DNA of 64,000 bases from CAVPOO01 sp963707015 (GTDB taxonomy: Bacteria; Pseudomonadota; Gammaproteobacteria; Thiohalobacterales; Thiohalobacteraceae). Location of the stretch: NCBI GenBank assembly GCA_963707015.1, contig CAVPOO010000015.1, forward strand, positions 62,001 through 126,000. Direction: 5' to 3'. The notes under the pieces were generated by a model. The model worked only from the letters and a program-made list of their open reading frames with translations, was not told where the DNA came from and searched no databases. Shown piece by piece: positions 7,982-15,776 of this stretch. Numbering within the stretch: the stretch's first letter is position 1; each line of letters starts with the position of its first letter. The position numbers and the translations under genes were made by a program.

Positions 7982-8608
7982 TCATTGCGCTGCAGCTGGC
8001 TGCAGCCGGTCCTGCAGCAAACACTGCAGCGCGGCATAATCCCCGGGTGTGTCCAGATCGAACACGACATGATCATTTGGCATCGCGATGGTCGTGACCA
8101 GCTCGGGATTGCGTTCGATCAGCCGCTTGCAGCCGAGGTTGCGTTCCCCATCCAGGATCGCGGCGCGGTGTTCATGGGCCAGGACGATGGGATTACCCCG
8201 TTGACCGGCGAACACTGGCACCAGCACAGAGCCGCGGCTGCGCTGGCCGAAGGCATCGATCAGCACATTGATATCAGCCGCCGTCAGCAAGGGCTGATCC
8301 GCGAGACAGATCATGACACCGTCGCAGGCCACGGACAGCGCGTCCAGTCCCTGACAGACCGAGGTCATCTGCCCGTCATGGTAGCCTTTGTTCTCGACGA
8401 CGCTTACCGCCAGGCCGTCGAGCAACCGCCTGGCGCGTGCCGCTTCGTGACCGAGCACGACGATGACCTCGAGCAGTCGCGAGGCAAGCAGCGTGCAGGC
8501 GGTGCGCCGCAGCAGTGGCTCACCGCGCACCGGCAGTTCCAGCTTGTTGAGTTCCCCCATACGGCGGGATTCACCCGCGGCCAGCAGGATTGCAGATACC
8601 CGTGTCAC
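7982..8608 (-). CDS. mocA: Molybdenum cofactor nucleotidyltransferase, MocA-like
   Basis: A 208-aa NTP-transferase of the MobA/MocA family. The nucleotide-binding signature ILLAAGESRRMGELNKLELP lies at the N-terminus, MICLADQPLLTAADINVLIDAF marks the metal-binding Asp region, and NDHVVFDLDTPGDYAAL is the family ending. MocA makes molybdopterin cytosine dinucleotide, the cofactor form used by xanthine dehydrogenase/CO dehydrogenase-type enzymes. The GTG at 8608 is chosen because GGGAGG lies five bases upstream and the TGA of the preceding gene overlaps it (GTGA). Flanked on both sides by XdhC-type genes. Confidence 0.88.
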   Translation of the reverse strand: MTRVSAILLAAGESRRMGELNKLELPVRGEPLLRRTACTLLASRLLEVIVVLGHEAARARRLLDGLAVSVVENKGYHDGQMTSVCQGLDALSVACDGVMICLADQPLLTAADINVLIDAFGQRSRGSVLVPVFAGQRGNPIVLAHEHRAAILDGERNLGCKRLIERNPELVTTIAMPNDHVVFDLDTPGDYAALQCLLQDRLQPAAAQ

Positions 8609-9636
8609 TGTGCCTCCCTCACCGCCTCGAGATACCGGGACGGTTCCTTCTCGAAACTGTGCTGGCACTGGGCGCAGCAGAAATAGTAAGTCGTTCCGGC
8701 ATGCCTGGCACGATACTCCGCGCTGCCAATGGCGACCGACATGCCGCACACCGGGTCTATGGCCACAGCCGGGGTTCCCTGCCCCGCCTGCGGTTCCGGG
8801 GTCTCGCCGGCCCGTTCTGGTGGCGTGTGCCCGATGGCCGTTGCGCCCGCCACATCATCGGTGCGCCGTGCCTTAACGACACCGGCAAGTACCGACAGCG
8901 CGATCTCCTCGGGGGTCCGCGCGCCGATGTCGATGCCGGCCGGTGACACGATGGCCTGTACACGCGCGGCATCGTGGCCACGCTCCTGCAGATACTGTCT
9001 GAGCTTCATCGCCTTGCGGTCGCTGGCGATGAAGGCGATATAGTCGCAGCCGGTGCCGAGCGCGGCCTCCAGGCCGGCCTCGTCCCGCTTGCCTTGCGTG
9101 GACACCACGACAAAGGCGGGCAAGACAGTGGCAGGATCTCTGAGTTCCAGGCTGTCCAGGATGCGCTCCGCGTCCGGAAACATCTCGCGGCTGGCGCCCG
9201 GGAAGGCCGCGGTCACGGCGAAGCCCACGCGGGTCGCCAGGCCGCACAGTGCCTGAGCGGCGGGTGATGCGCCGATAATCAGCAGGGCGGGTCGTGCAAC
9301 CACAGGATCGATGAAGATATCCAGGGTACCGCCGCTGTGACAAGTCATGCCAAACGCCACGATCCCCGCCTCCAGCGCCTCGCTGCGCTCGGGGCTGATC
9401 CGGATCAGCCGCGGCCGGCCGTCGGCGAGCGCCTGCTTGGCTACCTTGATGACGGCCGGTTGCGCGCAACCCCCGCCAATCCAGCCCTGAATCGTGCCGT
9501 CCGGCTCGACCACGGCCTTCGCACCGGGTCTGGCAGAGGCGGGTGACTCGCAACGCACCACGGTAACCAGGGCAAACGGCTTGCCGGCCGACTTCAGGCT
9601 GATCGCCTTATCCAGTACCGCGTCGCTTTCGAGCAT
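8605..9636 (-). CDS. XdhC/CoxI family protein fused to a C-terminal YHS domain
   Basis: A 343-aa protein. Residues ~1-270 are an XdhC/CoxI unit (ALVTVVRCESPASARPGAKA, GWIGGGCAQPAVIKVA, and the ending SPAGIDIGARTPEEIALSVLAGVV). A Pro/Gly/Glu-rich linker leads to a YHS domain at about residues 295-340 (DPVCGMSVAIGSAEYRARH, then YYFCCAQCQHSFEKEPSRYLE). YHS domains bind metals and occur on copper-transport and monooxygenase proteins. ATG at 9636 has GGGGC just upstream. It is the first gene of the leftward maturation operon, whose target enzyme is not in the window. Confidence 0.87.
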   Translation of the reverse strand: MLESDAVLDKAISLKSAGKPFALVTVVRCESPASARPGAKAVVEPDGTIQGWIGGGCAQPAVIKVAKQALADGRPRLIRISPERSEALEAGIVAFGMTCHSGGTLDIFIDPVVARPALLIIGASPAAQALCGLATRVGFAVTAAFPGASREMFPDAERILDSLELRDPATVLPAFVVVSTQGKRDEAGLEAALGTGCDYIAFIASDRKAMKLRQYLQERGHDAARVQAIVSPAGIDIGARTPEEIALSVLAGVVKARRTDDVAGATAIGHTPPERAGETPEPQAGQGTPAVAIDPVCGMSVAIGSAEYRARHAGTTYYFCCAQCQHSFEKEPSRYLEAVREAQ

Positions 9637-10014
9637 GTCGTGCCCCTGTTTCCCGTCGCTGTCACCAGGAGCATAGCACGCCCGCCGGAGGGAGCGAGGT
9701 CGCAGCGAATGTCCGCTGGAAGCCGACACGCCTCATTCAGGTAATAATTCCCGACGGGTTCAGTCACATGACCGAGTCCGGCCAGGAGAGGTAATTCCCG
9801 CATGATAAGAAAACCCCGCTAAAGCGGGGTTCCTGTTCGGCGACTGTCGGCCAACTCTGGTTATTCGCTGAAAATCAATGAACGGCATGTTCATACTGGA
9901 AAACAGGCATTTTGGTATAGCTCGTGATCTGTACCCATCAACCCGCTTCAATGCCCAGCTTCCGCGGCGGCATGGGAGACCCTGGGACCTGTTGTCAGCA
10001 ATTGTACAGCTGCA
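9637..10014. other. Intergenic region with one terminator
   Basis: No convincing gene in this ~380-bp stretch. It holds the hairpin at 9812-9831 and the upstream region of the leftward xdhC-mocA-xdhC-sufS-sufU operon. Base composition falls towards the unknown gene at 10015. A 63-codon open frame on the minus strand (9760-9951) has no start context or recognisable domain and is left out. Confidence 0.5.
9812..9831 (-). terminator. Intrinsic terminator downstream of the 118-aa unknown gene
   Basis: AACCCCGCT pairs with AGCGGGGTT around a very short loop; read on the minus strand it is followed by TTTTCTTATC. It lies ~180 bp beyond the 3' end of the gene at 10015-10371 and upstream of the xdhC operon, so it would insulate the two leftward units. 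Confidence 0.7.
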
Positions 10015-10371
10015 TTATGGCTTCCGATCATCCGAACTCTGCGCGTAAGTTGCCTTGAGAATAATGATCTCTCTGAGCTTCTCAGGGTTTTCAATTCTAA
10101 TTTCTTCATCTCCTATAACCACTGTCGCGCCGCTTCCACGAAGCTTGCTGTAGAGCCAATTCGCAATAATTCCTGCTGAAACGGCTCCGGCAAATTCGAA
10201 AACAAACGCCAGGGCTTCCCCAGCTGGAAATGCACTTCGACTCGGTGGCGGAAGTCTTTTGCACCTAATGTGCTTTTCCTCGGAGAAGCTGCTTCTCGCT
10301 TCGAAGTTATTCGACAGGTCGCGCGATATCTTTTCAAGGTTGTCTGCTCTTATTTCAATTCGAACCCTCAT
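10015..10371 (-). CDS. Unknown small membrane protein in a lower-GC patch
   Basis: 118 aa, not recognised. Residues ~1-50 are polar and charged (MRVRIEIRADNLEKISRDL at the start), residues ~50-75 form one hydrophobic segment rich in Ala, Gly and Phe (EALAFVFEFAGAVSAGIIAN), and the C-terminus is again polar. The start is well supported: GGAGG sits nine bases ahead of ATG at 10371. Base composition is visibly lower in GC than the flanking operons, suggesting recent acquisition. The single putative membrane span and small size recall modular toxin or immunity proteins, but nothing in the sequence proves that. Confidence 0.6.
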   Translation of the reverse strand: MRVRIEIRADNLEKISRDLSNNFEARSSFSEEKHIRCKRLPPPSRSAFPAGEALAFVFEFAGAVSAGIIANWLYSKLRGSGATVVIGDEEIRIENPEKLREIIILKATYAQSSDDRKP

Positions 10372-10848
10372 CGGAAATTGCCTCCTCTATCAGATTGCGG
10401 ATTGACGTTTCCGACACGGTGTTGATGTACGCCATCTAGAAGAGTTCTTGAGTACTCATTGAAACCACTGGGCCTTATTGTGCTAATGACCCGTTCTGCA
10501 CGGTACTAGACGCAGCATAATCATCTCTTAATCTTTGTGTCATCTGACCCACAGTGCCAGTCCAGTTGGCAGAATCGAAGGTCTGCTTACGCTGCATTTT
10601 TGCCATTCAGGATTTTCCGCTGAATGACAAGAGTCGGTGGGTATCTGCCCAATTAGAACGTCATGTATAGGTAACTATAGCCAATGGGCGGTAACCGGCC
10701 AACGAACTAAACCGCTGCGCGATGGGTTGCCCCCAAGGGCCAACTCATCGCGCAGGCAGACTCAACACGATGTCGCACCCCGCCGGGGGAAAGCCCGGCA
10801 GCCCGTCGCGTTGGACCCGCACAGTAGAAGCGGCGCGAGAAATCCGGG
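10372..10848. other. Lower-GC intergenic region with a long hairpin
   Basis: About 480 bp without a supported gene. It contains the upstream region of the unknown 118-aa gene, and a long imperfect hairpin at 10715-10755: CTGCGCGATGGGTTG against CAACTCATCGCGCAG, 15 pairs with one G-T, loop rich in C. The hairpin lies ~95 bp beyond the 3' end of tauE and lacks a T-run. Integron attC-type core motifs were looked for and not found. Confidence 0.4.
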
Positions 10849-10852
10849 CTAG
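10837..10852. mobile_element. Solo, degenerate CTAG-element end (copy B)
   Basis: GAGAAATCCGGG followed by CTAG resembles the right end of copy A (GAGAAATGCGGG-CTAG). The CTAG contains the TAG stop codon of tauE. No matching left end was found in the preceding 480 bp, so this looks like a remnant. Confidence 0.4.
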
Positions 10853-11607
10853 TGCCACAGTCTCCTGACCAGAAAAAGAATCGCCACCAGAATGATCACA
10901 CCGAGAATCTTGTCCATCATTCTCGAGGAAAATCTTGCAGATCCAGCCTGCGAGCCCGCCAGGCCGCCGACCAGAACCGCGACCAGCAGCGGCATGATTT
11001 CAAGGATGTCGATTCCATGGCGTGGCAGACGGGCAATGAGCCCCGACACCGAGTTAAGCAGTACGAAGGCGGCACCGCAGGCCGCCGCCTCCTTCTCTGT
11101 CCCCAGGCCCAGGATGATAATCAAAGGGACCAGGTAAACCCCGCCTCCGATACCGACCGAGCCCGCAATAAAGCCGAGCAGCGAACCTGTGAACAACGCG
11201 ATGGCGATCTGCCCGCCGCGTCCTGGTGTGACCCTCAGCGCAACAGTGTCGAAGGCATAGATGCGCACGAGAACGACACTCAGGGTGATTAACAGCAGCC
11301 AGTAGAATATTTCCTCGGGCAGGACAAGCGAGCCACCGAGATAGGAAAAGGGAATAGAGGTAACCATGAAGGGCAGGATAAGCCCCAGCCTGAGATGGCG
11401 ATGCCTGATGTAATTGATGCTTGCCGCTGAGGTGACCACAAGATTGAGCGTCAGTGCAATCGTGGGAATGGCCAGATGGCTGACCCCGAAGATGGCCATC
11501 AGCGCAGCATAGGACGAGCCGCCCCCCAGCCCGACAGACGCGTAGGCGAATGCCACCACAAAGAATATGCCCGCCAGCAAATACGGCGAAATGATCAGTT
11601 CATCCAT
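10849..11607 (-). CDS. TauE/SafE family sulfite/anion exporter
   Basis: A 252-aa integral membrane protein with about eight hydrophobic spans and the two glycine-rich repeats typical of TauE/SafE: VAFAYASVGLGGGSSYAALM in the first span and GFIAGSVGIGGGVYLVPLII in the middle of the protein. Members export sulfite, sulfoacetate or other organosulfur anions across the inner membrane. It is the last gene of the leftward respiratory cluster, 133 bp after ctaA. In a sulfur oxidiser sulfite export is plausible, but the substrate is not determined by sequence. Its stop TAG lies in the CTAG of a degenerate repeat end. Confidence 0.87.
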   Translation of the reverse strand: MDELIISPYLLAGIFFVVAFAYASVGLGGGSSYAALMAIFGVSHLAIPTIALTLNLVVTSAASINYIRHRHLRLGLILPFMVTSIPFSYLGGSLVLPEEIFYWLLLITLSVVLVRIYAFDTVALRVTPGRGGQIAIALFTGSLLGFIAGSVGIGGGVYLVPLIIILGLGTEKEAAACGAAFVLLNSVSGLIARLPRHGIDILEIMPLLVAVLVGGLAGSQAGSARFSSRMMDKILGVIILVAILFLVRRLWH

Positions 11608-11739
11608 ATCGGTGCATGGTCAGCCTGGACTCGCGACCAGGCGCACGCGGGCGGGTTGCAACGCGGCGGCCGCCGCGCGCTCAGAGCAGGCGCCGCTGAC
11701 GGACGCGCGTTGCAGCAGCCAATGCGCAGATCCCGCGCA

Positions 11740-12795
11740 TCAGGCGGCGGCCTCGACGGCGGCGGTCTCATAGGGTCGCAGTGCATGACTGGCAAACAGG
11801 ACCAGGGTGAACAGGGCCAGTGCACCCGCCTGATGCGCAGCCGCAAGCGACACCGGAACATGCAGCAGCAGCGTGGAGATCCCCAACGTCACCTGTATCA
11901 GCACCATGGCAAGCAGCAGATGCACGGCAAGGCGTGCGCGCCGTGCCATGGGCACGCGGGTTGCTGTCCACCAGAAGGCCATCACGGCGATCAAGGTGAC
12001 GGTCGCAAGCAGGCGATGATCGAACTGTACGGTCGCAATATTCTCGAACAGGTTCCGGTACAGGGGACTCAAGGCAAACAGCCCGTCCGGGATCCATCGT
12101 CCATCCATGAGCGGGAAGGTGTTGTAGGCAAACCCTGCCTTCGTCCCGGCGACAAATCCGCCCGACAGGATGGTCAGGAAGATCAGCCCGGCAGTCATCA
12201 GGGCATAAGGCCTGAGCGAGGCGTGCCGGCCCCCGGGTCCCGATCGCTGTCTGGCCGCCAGCAGATCCAGCGCGACCCAGAACATATAGGCGTAGATGAC
12301 AATCGCCGCCGCCAGGTGTGCCGTGAGGCGGTATTGACTGACATGCGGATTATCCACCAGGCCGCTCTTGACCATGTACCAGCCCAGCAGGCCCTGCAGC
12401 CCGCCCAGAACAAACATGAAGCCCAGTCTGGGTATGAAGGGCTTTTCGATCTTGCGCCGCAGCAGGAAATACAGAAATGGCAGAAGAAAGATCACGCCGA
12501 TGGCGCGTCCCAGGAGCCGGTGGGCAAATTCGAACCAGTAGATCTGCTTGAAGCCGGCCAGATCCATGCCGACATTGATCTTCTGATACTCCGGCGACGC
12601 CTGATAGTGGGCAAATTCCTGCTGCCACTCCGCCTGGGTCATCGGCGGAAAGATGCCGGTTACGGGCTCCCATCTGACCATGGAAAGTCCGGATCCCGTC
12701 AGGCGTGTGACACCGCCCAGGACCACCATGGCAAAAATCATGGCGCAGCACACGAGCAGCCAGATTGCGATCGCTCTATTGTCTTTTACGGTCAT
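11740..12795 (-). CDS. ctaA: Heme A synthase, COX15/CtaA family
   Basis: Oxidises the C8 methyl of heme O to the formyl of heme A in the inner membrane. The 351-aa product has eight predicted membrane spans in two pseudo-repeats. Conserved histidines are visible in FEFAHRLLGRAIG, LTAHLAAAI, FDHRLLATVTLIAVM and AAHQAGALALFTLVL. With ctaB at 16618 this gives a complete heme A pathway within the cluster, implying that the heme-copper enzyme at 17504 or another oxidase uses heme A. Closest neighbours are the bacteriohemerythrin upstream and tauE downstream, all on the minus strand. Confidence 0.92.
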   Translation of the reverse strand: MTVKDNRAIAIWLLVCCAMIFAMVVLGGVTRLTGSGLSMVRWEPVTGIFPPMTQAEWQQEFAHYQASPEYQKINVGMDLAGFKQIYWFEFAHRLLGRAIGVIFLLPFLYFLLRRKIEKPFIPRLGFMFVLGGLQGLLGWYMVKSGLVDNPHVSQYRLTAHLAAAIVIYAYMFWVALDLLAARQRSGPGGRHASLRPYALMTAGLIFLTILSGGFVAGTKAGFAYNTFPLMDGRWIPDGLFALSPLYRNLFENIATVQFDHRLLATVTLIAVMAFWWTATRVPMARRARLAVHLLLAMVLIQVTLGISTLLLHVPVSLAAAHQAGALALFTLVLFASHALRPYETAAVEAAA

Positions 12796-13057
12796 TGGCG
12801 CATTCCAATCAAAGGCGGGTTCGGCGACATTGCGGCCACACCAACGCGCTCAACCCGGTTCAGGCTGGAAGATCCTGAGGTCTCAACGCTTCCCAGGACT
12901 GGCTTGATGGCGGCGGAAACTTCATCATGCCGCCTCTCGCTTCCGTGGCAAGTTACCAGCCATAACGTCCCTCACGCAACCGGTCAGCCTGATCAGCCGC
13001 ACGGCGAGCGATGCTCGGGACAGCCAGGGGTCAAAGGGAATTCTCGCAGATCTCCTG

Positions 13058-13453
13058 TCAATGGCCCAGATGCGAATGCAGACGGGCGTCGCGGGTCTTG
13101 AAGTGCTCGGTGAACCATGACCGGAGCGCTTCCGCCAGCACCGCATCACTGAAAGAGGCGTTTTCCTCATACTCGTCCATCATGTCCCGGAGCTCGTCCA
13201 GCAGCCGTTCGTGATCCTGCTTGTGATCCTCATACTGGTCGTAGCGGTATTGCCGCATGATCTTTTCTTCCAGCGCAAAGTGGGCCGAAATCTGGCTGTA
13301 GATTTCACCGAGGAAATCCTCGACGCCATACGTGCGGTCCTCACGCGACATGTTGGCATACAGCTCATTGATGAGCGCGATCAGTTGCTGATGCTCGTGA
13401 TCCACATCGGGCACACCCACCGAAAACTCATCGCGCCAGTCGATCAGGGACAT
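13058..13453 (-). CDS. Bacteriohemerythrin
   Basis: A 131-aa single-domain hemerythrin, a diiron four-helix bundle that reversibly binds O2 and in some bacteria NO. The ligand set is complete: His in VDHEHQQLIALINEL, HFALEEKIM (His-x3-Glu), DHKQDHERLLDEL (His-x3-His) and EHFKTRDARL (His-x4-Asp). ATG at 13453 gives the standard MSLIDWRDEFSVGVPDVDHEH start; the longer open frame upstream is the neighbouring gene in another phase. It follows the unknown 167-aa gene by seven bases, so it is part of the respiratory operon, consistent with delivering or buffering O2 or NO near the terminal enzyme. Confidence 0.93.
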   Translation of the reverse strand: MSLIDWRDEFSVGVPDVDHEHQQLIALINELYANMSREDRTYGVEDFLGEIYSQISAHFALEEKIMRQYRYDQYEDHKQDHERLLDELRDMMDEYEENASFSDAVLAEALRSWFTEHFKTRDARLHSHLGH

Positions 13454-13460
13454 GGCATCC

Positions 13461-13964
13461 TCACAGAAAGATGAAACCGCCCAACGCGGACTTGAAGTCG
13501 ACGACAAAAATCTGCCTTGGTTCGACCACGACATCCTGTTCGCTTTCGTAGTCGAACCCCTCCGTGCGGGCAGTGTCCCGCAGCCGCGCGGTAAGCCGGT
13601 GCTGACCGGGCGCGACCGGAAATTTCCGGTAAACCGTCGACGCGCCGTCACCTGCCAGCCCCGACGGTGGCAGTTCTCCCTGAAACACTGTCTCGCCGTC
13701 GAGCAGCAATTCCACGCGCAGCGGCAACCGCTCGCGGGGACAATCGAGCGGCCGGCGCATGTTCGGCGCAAGCTCGGCGAGTTCCTCAGGCGTCAGTCGC
13801 CGGCATTCACCCTTGCGCTGACCGGCATGGCTGAAGCTCAGCTTGATCAGCGCCTTGTCCGGATCGAGGTGCGTGTAGGCCGGCCGGGTGGCAAAATACC
13901 CTATCGCCACGGCAAACAGGGCGTAGGCGATCGCCTGACCGACGAGCTGCACGAGTTTATGCAC
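13461..13964 (-). CDS. Unknown membrane-anchored protein, partner of the cytochrome b fusion
   Basis: 167 aa, not recognised. One N-terminal hydrophobic span (QAIAYALFAVAIGYFA, residues ~8-24) is followed by a ~140-residue soluble domain that should face the periplasm. It has a beta-sandwich-like alternation (LRVELLLDGETVFQGELPPSG, then HRLTARLRDTAR) and two cysteines (GECRRLTPEEL, PLDCPRERLP). The GTG at 13964 overlaps the TAA of the cytochrome b fusion gene by eight bases (GTGCATAA), so the two are translationally coupled and probably act together. It is followed seven bases later by the bacteriohemerythrin. Confidence 0.75.
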   Translation of the reverse strand: MHKLVQLVGQAIAYALFAVAIGYFATRPAYTHLDPDKALIKLSFSHAGQRKGECRRLTPEELAELAPNMRRPLDCPRERLPLRVELLLDGETVFQGELPPSGLAGDGASTVYRKFPVAPGQHRLTARLRDTARTEGFDYESEQDVVVEPRQIFVVDFKSALGGFIFL

Positions 13965-15540
13965 GGTGTTCCTGCTCCTGGCCCGGCGCCGGTGATGCCG
14001 GTTGTGGCCGTTCCCGCTCGAGAGGGCCCAACTCGTCCAGCCCGGCGCGGAACGCCGCCAGCTCCTTCTGCAGCCGACGCGAGCCGCTGACCCCCGCCCA
14101 GCATGCCCGGATGCGTTCGCGCGGCACCCGCTTGCGCAGGTAAGGGTCACGCTCGCCCGCCAGGCGTTGCTCCGTCCACATGATACCCAGCCGATGGTGA
14201 CAGTTGCCCTCGGGGCAGCCGGTCAGCAGGACCCCATCGGCATGCTTGCGGGTAATCACAAAATCGAGGAACGAAGGCGGCAACAGGGCAATGCAGGGCA
14301 GCTCCAGCACCGCAACCCCGGGCGCCTGCAGTGCCTGCAGGGCGGGACCATGGCAGCAGCCAAATACGAGCACCCGGCCAGCGCCGGAAAGACCGGCAGC
14401 CGCCGCGAGTGTCTGCTCACGCAGCGCTCGAATGCTCAGCTCGGGCAGGTCGATACCGGGAATGAGTTCGGTCGTCCGGCGGAACGGGGTGGAAGTCGGA
14501 CAGGCGCCGGCACAGATTCCGCAACTCACACACAGCGGGTCTTTCACGACCGCCTCCTGTGTAAACGCGGCACCGTCACTGCGCGGCTCCATGGTGATCG
14601 CCGTGTAGGGGCAGTCGGCCGCGCAGCGCCCGCAACCGTTACAGTTATTCAGGTCAACCACGGCCGGGACCTCGCGGCGTCTTGGCGGCAACCAGGGCAG
14701 CAGCAACAGCAGCAGTGTCGCCCCCCCGAAGATTGCCCACAGCGTCCCGCCCGAGACGCGGTCCAGCAAGGGATAGGCGGCAAGATAGAACCAGTCGAGA
14801 TTCACGACGGCCGCCACCTTGCTGAGATCCGCGGGGGCCTGACTGACTGCGGGTTCGGCAAGCGAAAGCACGAGCAGCATGCCCAGCGTGCCCAGGGTGA
14901 GGCCTTTCGCGGGATTCACCCTGGCATTCGTCTGACGCTGGATATGGATCCACATCACCAGCAGCATGATGAGCGGCACGGCGATGTGGATAAACACCAT
15001 CAGCGTGAAGAACCGCCCACTCAGGGCCTGGGGGTTGAGAAAGTTGCGCGCGATCGGTTCGCCGAATATGCCCAGGGCGTCCAGCCATTCGGTGGAGGCG
15101 ATGGCGATGTACTGGGCCAGCACGTCCCAGACCATCCAGTAACCGCTGATCCCGCAGGCAAATACCAGCCACAGCAGGGGGACACCGGTCACCCAGGAAA
15201 ACCAGCGGGCACCCCGCAGGCGGTCCATGACATACTCCCGCACGAGGTGCAGCATCATGACGATAATCAGGGCATCCGAGGCGTAGCGGTGCAGGCTGCG
15301 CATGACGCCCGCTGCATACCACTGCACATTGGTGATGTATTCGAGCGATTCGTAGGCCTGATTGATACCTGTATCAAAGAAGACAAACAGGTAGACACCG
15401 CTGACAATGGTTATCCAGTAGAAGAACCAGCCCAGGGCACCCAGCTGATAGAGGGGATTCCAGGCAGGGCCGAACGCACGATTGAACCAGTTATCAACCG
15501 TTTCGAGTCCTGCTCGGGAGAGTTGGCGTAGTCCGGACAC
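13957..15540 (-). CDS. Cytochrome b / 2x[4Fe-4S] ferredoxin / MvhD-like fusion protein
   Basis: 527 aa with three modules. Residues ~15-285 are a cytochrome b N-terminal-type membrane domain: heme b ligands H84/H98 and H185/H199 keep the His-x13-His spacing of bc1/b6 cytochromes, and two extra spans follow (~213-233, 265-284). Residues ~295-352 form a two-cluster ferredoxin domain with C300/C303/C306/C310 and C337/C340/C343/C347. Residues ~388-500 resemble the MvhD/FlpD hydrogenase iron-sulfur subunit (VLVFGCCHGPALQ; GVLLTGCPEGNCHHRLG; cysteines 395, 396, 416, 442, 447). No Rieske or c1 gene is adjacent. It probably links membrane quinone/heme b chemistry to a soluble thiol or Fe-S donor. Function unknown. 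Confidence 0.85.
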   Translation of the reverse strand: MSGLRQLSRAGLETVDNWFNRAFGPAWNPLYQLGALGWFFYWITIVSGVYLFVFFDTGINQAYESLEYITNVQWYAAGVMRSLHRYASDALIIVMMLHLVREYVMDRLRGARWFSWVTGVPLLWLVFACGISGYWMVWDVLAQYIAIASTEWLDALGIFGEPIARNFLNPQALSGRFFTLMVFIHIAVPLIMLLVMWIHIQRQTNARVNPAKGLTLGTLGMLLVLSLAEPAVSQAPADLSKVAAVVNLDWFYLAAYPLLDRVSGGTLWAIFGGATLLLLLLPWLPPRRREVPAVVDLNNCNGCGRCAADCPYTAITMEPRSDGAAFTQEAVVKDPLCVSCGICAGACPTSTPFRRTTELIPGIDLPELSIRALREQTLAAAAGLSGAGRVLVFGCCHGPALQALQAPGVAVLELPCIALLPPSFLDFVITRKHADGVLLTGCPEGNCHHRLGIMWTEQRLAGERDPYLRKRVPRERIRACWAGVSGSRRLQKELAAFRAGLDELGPLERERPQPASPAPGQEQEHRA

Positions 15541-15616
15541 GGTTCAGTTCTTACCCACAGGTAAACAATGCGTACTCAGCACACGGCAGACCCGGGCCTG
15601 TTAATTGCGACCCTAG

Positions 15617-15776
15617 GAGCCTGTCGGACTTAGGATTAATCTACTGCGCTGATGGGAGAGCGGCCCATAGTTCCTTGATTTCTCGTTGCGTAGAACCACT
15701 ATGCGCCTCGAAATCGTGAAACTCTGTTCTCGCTCTCCCACCATGCTCGCTACGATCACCTAAGTCCGACAGGCTC
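15617..15776. mobile_element. 160-bp MITE with 18-bp terminal inverted repeats, flanked by CTAG
   Basis: Perfect inverted ends GAGCCTGTCGGACTTAGG (15617-15634 and 15759-15776) enclose ~124 bp of non-coding sequence. Both sides are flanked by CTAG (15613-15616, 15777-15780), which looks like a 4-bp target duplication. IS5-group elements are known for YTAR targets, so an IS5-like parent is possible. The right CTAG supplies the TAG stop of sco. The element separates the heme-copper cluster from the cytochrome b fusion gene and could act as a terminator hairpin between them. Confidence 0.8.

Noticed and set aside
9760..9951. 63-codon open frame on the minus strand
   Set aside because: It covers a terminator hairpin and has no recognisable features.
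10690..10770. Integron attC site
   Set aside because: A long hairpin is present, but the paired core motifs (RYYYAAC and GTTRRRY) at its ends are not found and no integrase is present.
11476..13101. 541-codon open frame on the plus strand
   Set aside because: Lies opposite ctaA and tauE, which have clear family motifs. Its product is Gln/Arg/His-rich with no domain, typical of an antisense frame in GC-rich DNA.
14002..15531. 509-codon open frame on the plus strand opposite the cytochrome b fusion
   Set aside because: No ribosome site or domain, extreme Gln/Arg/His content. The minus strand carries conserved heme and Fe-S motifs.
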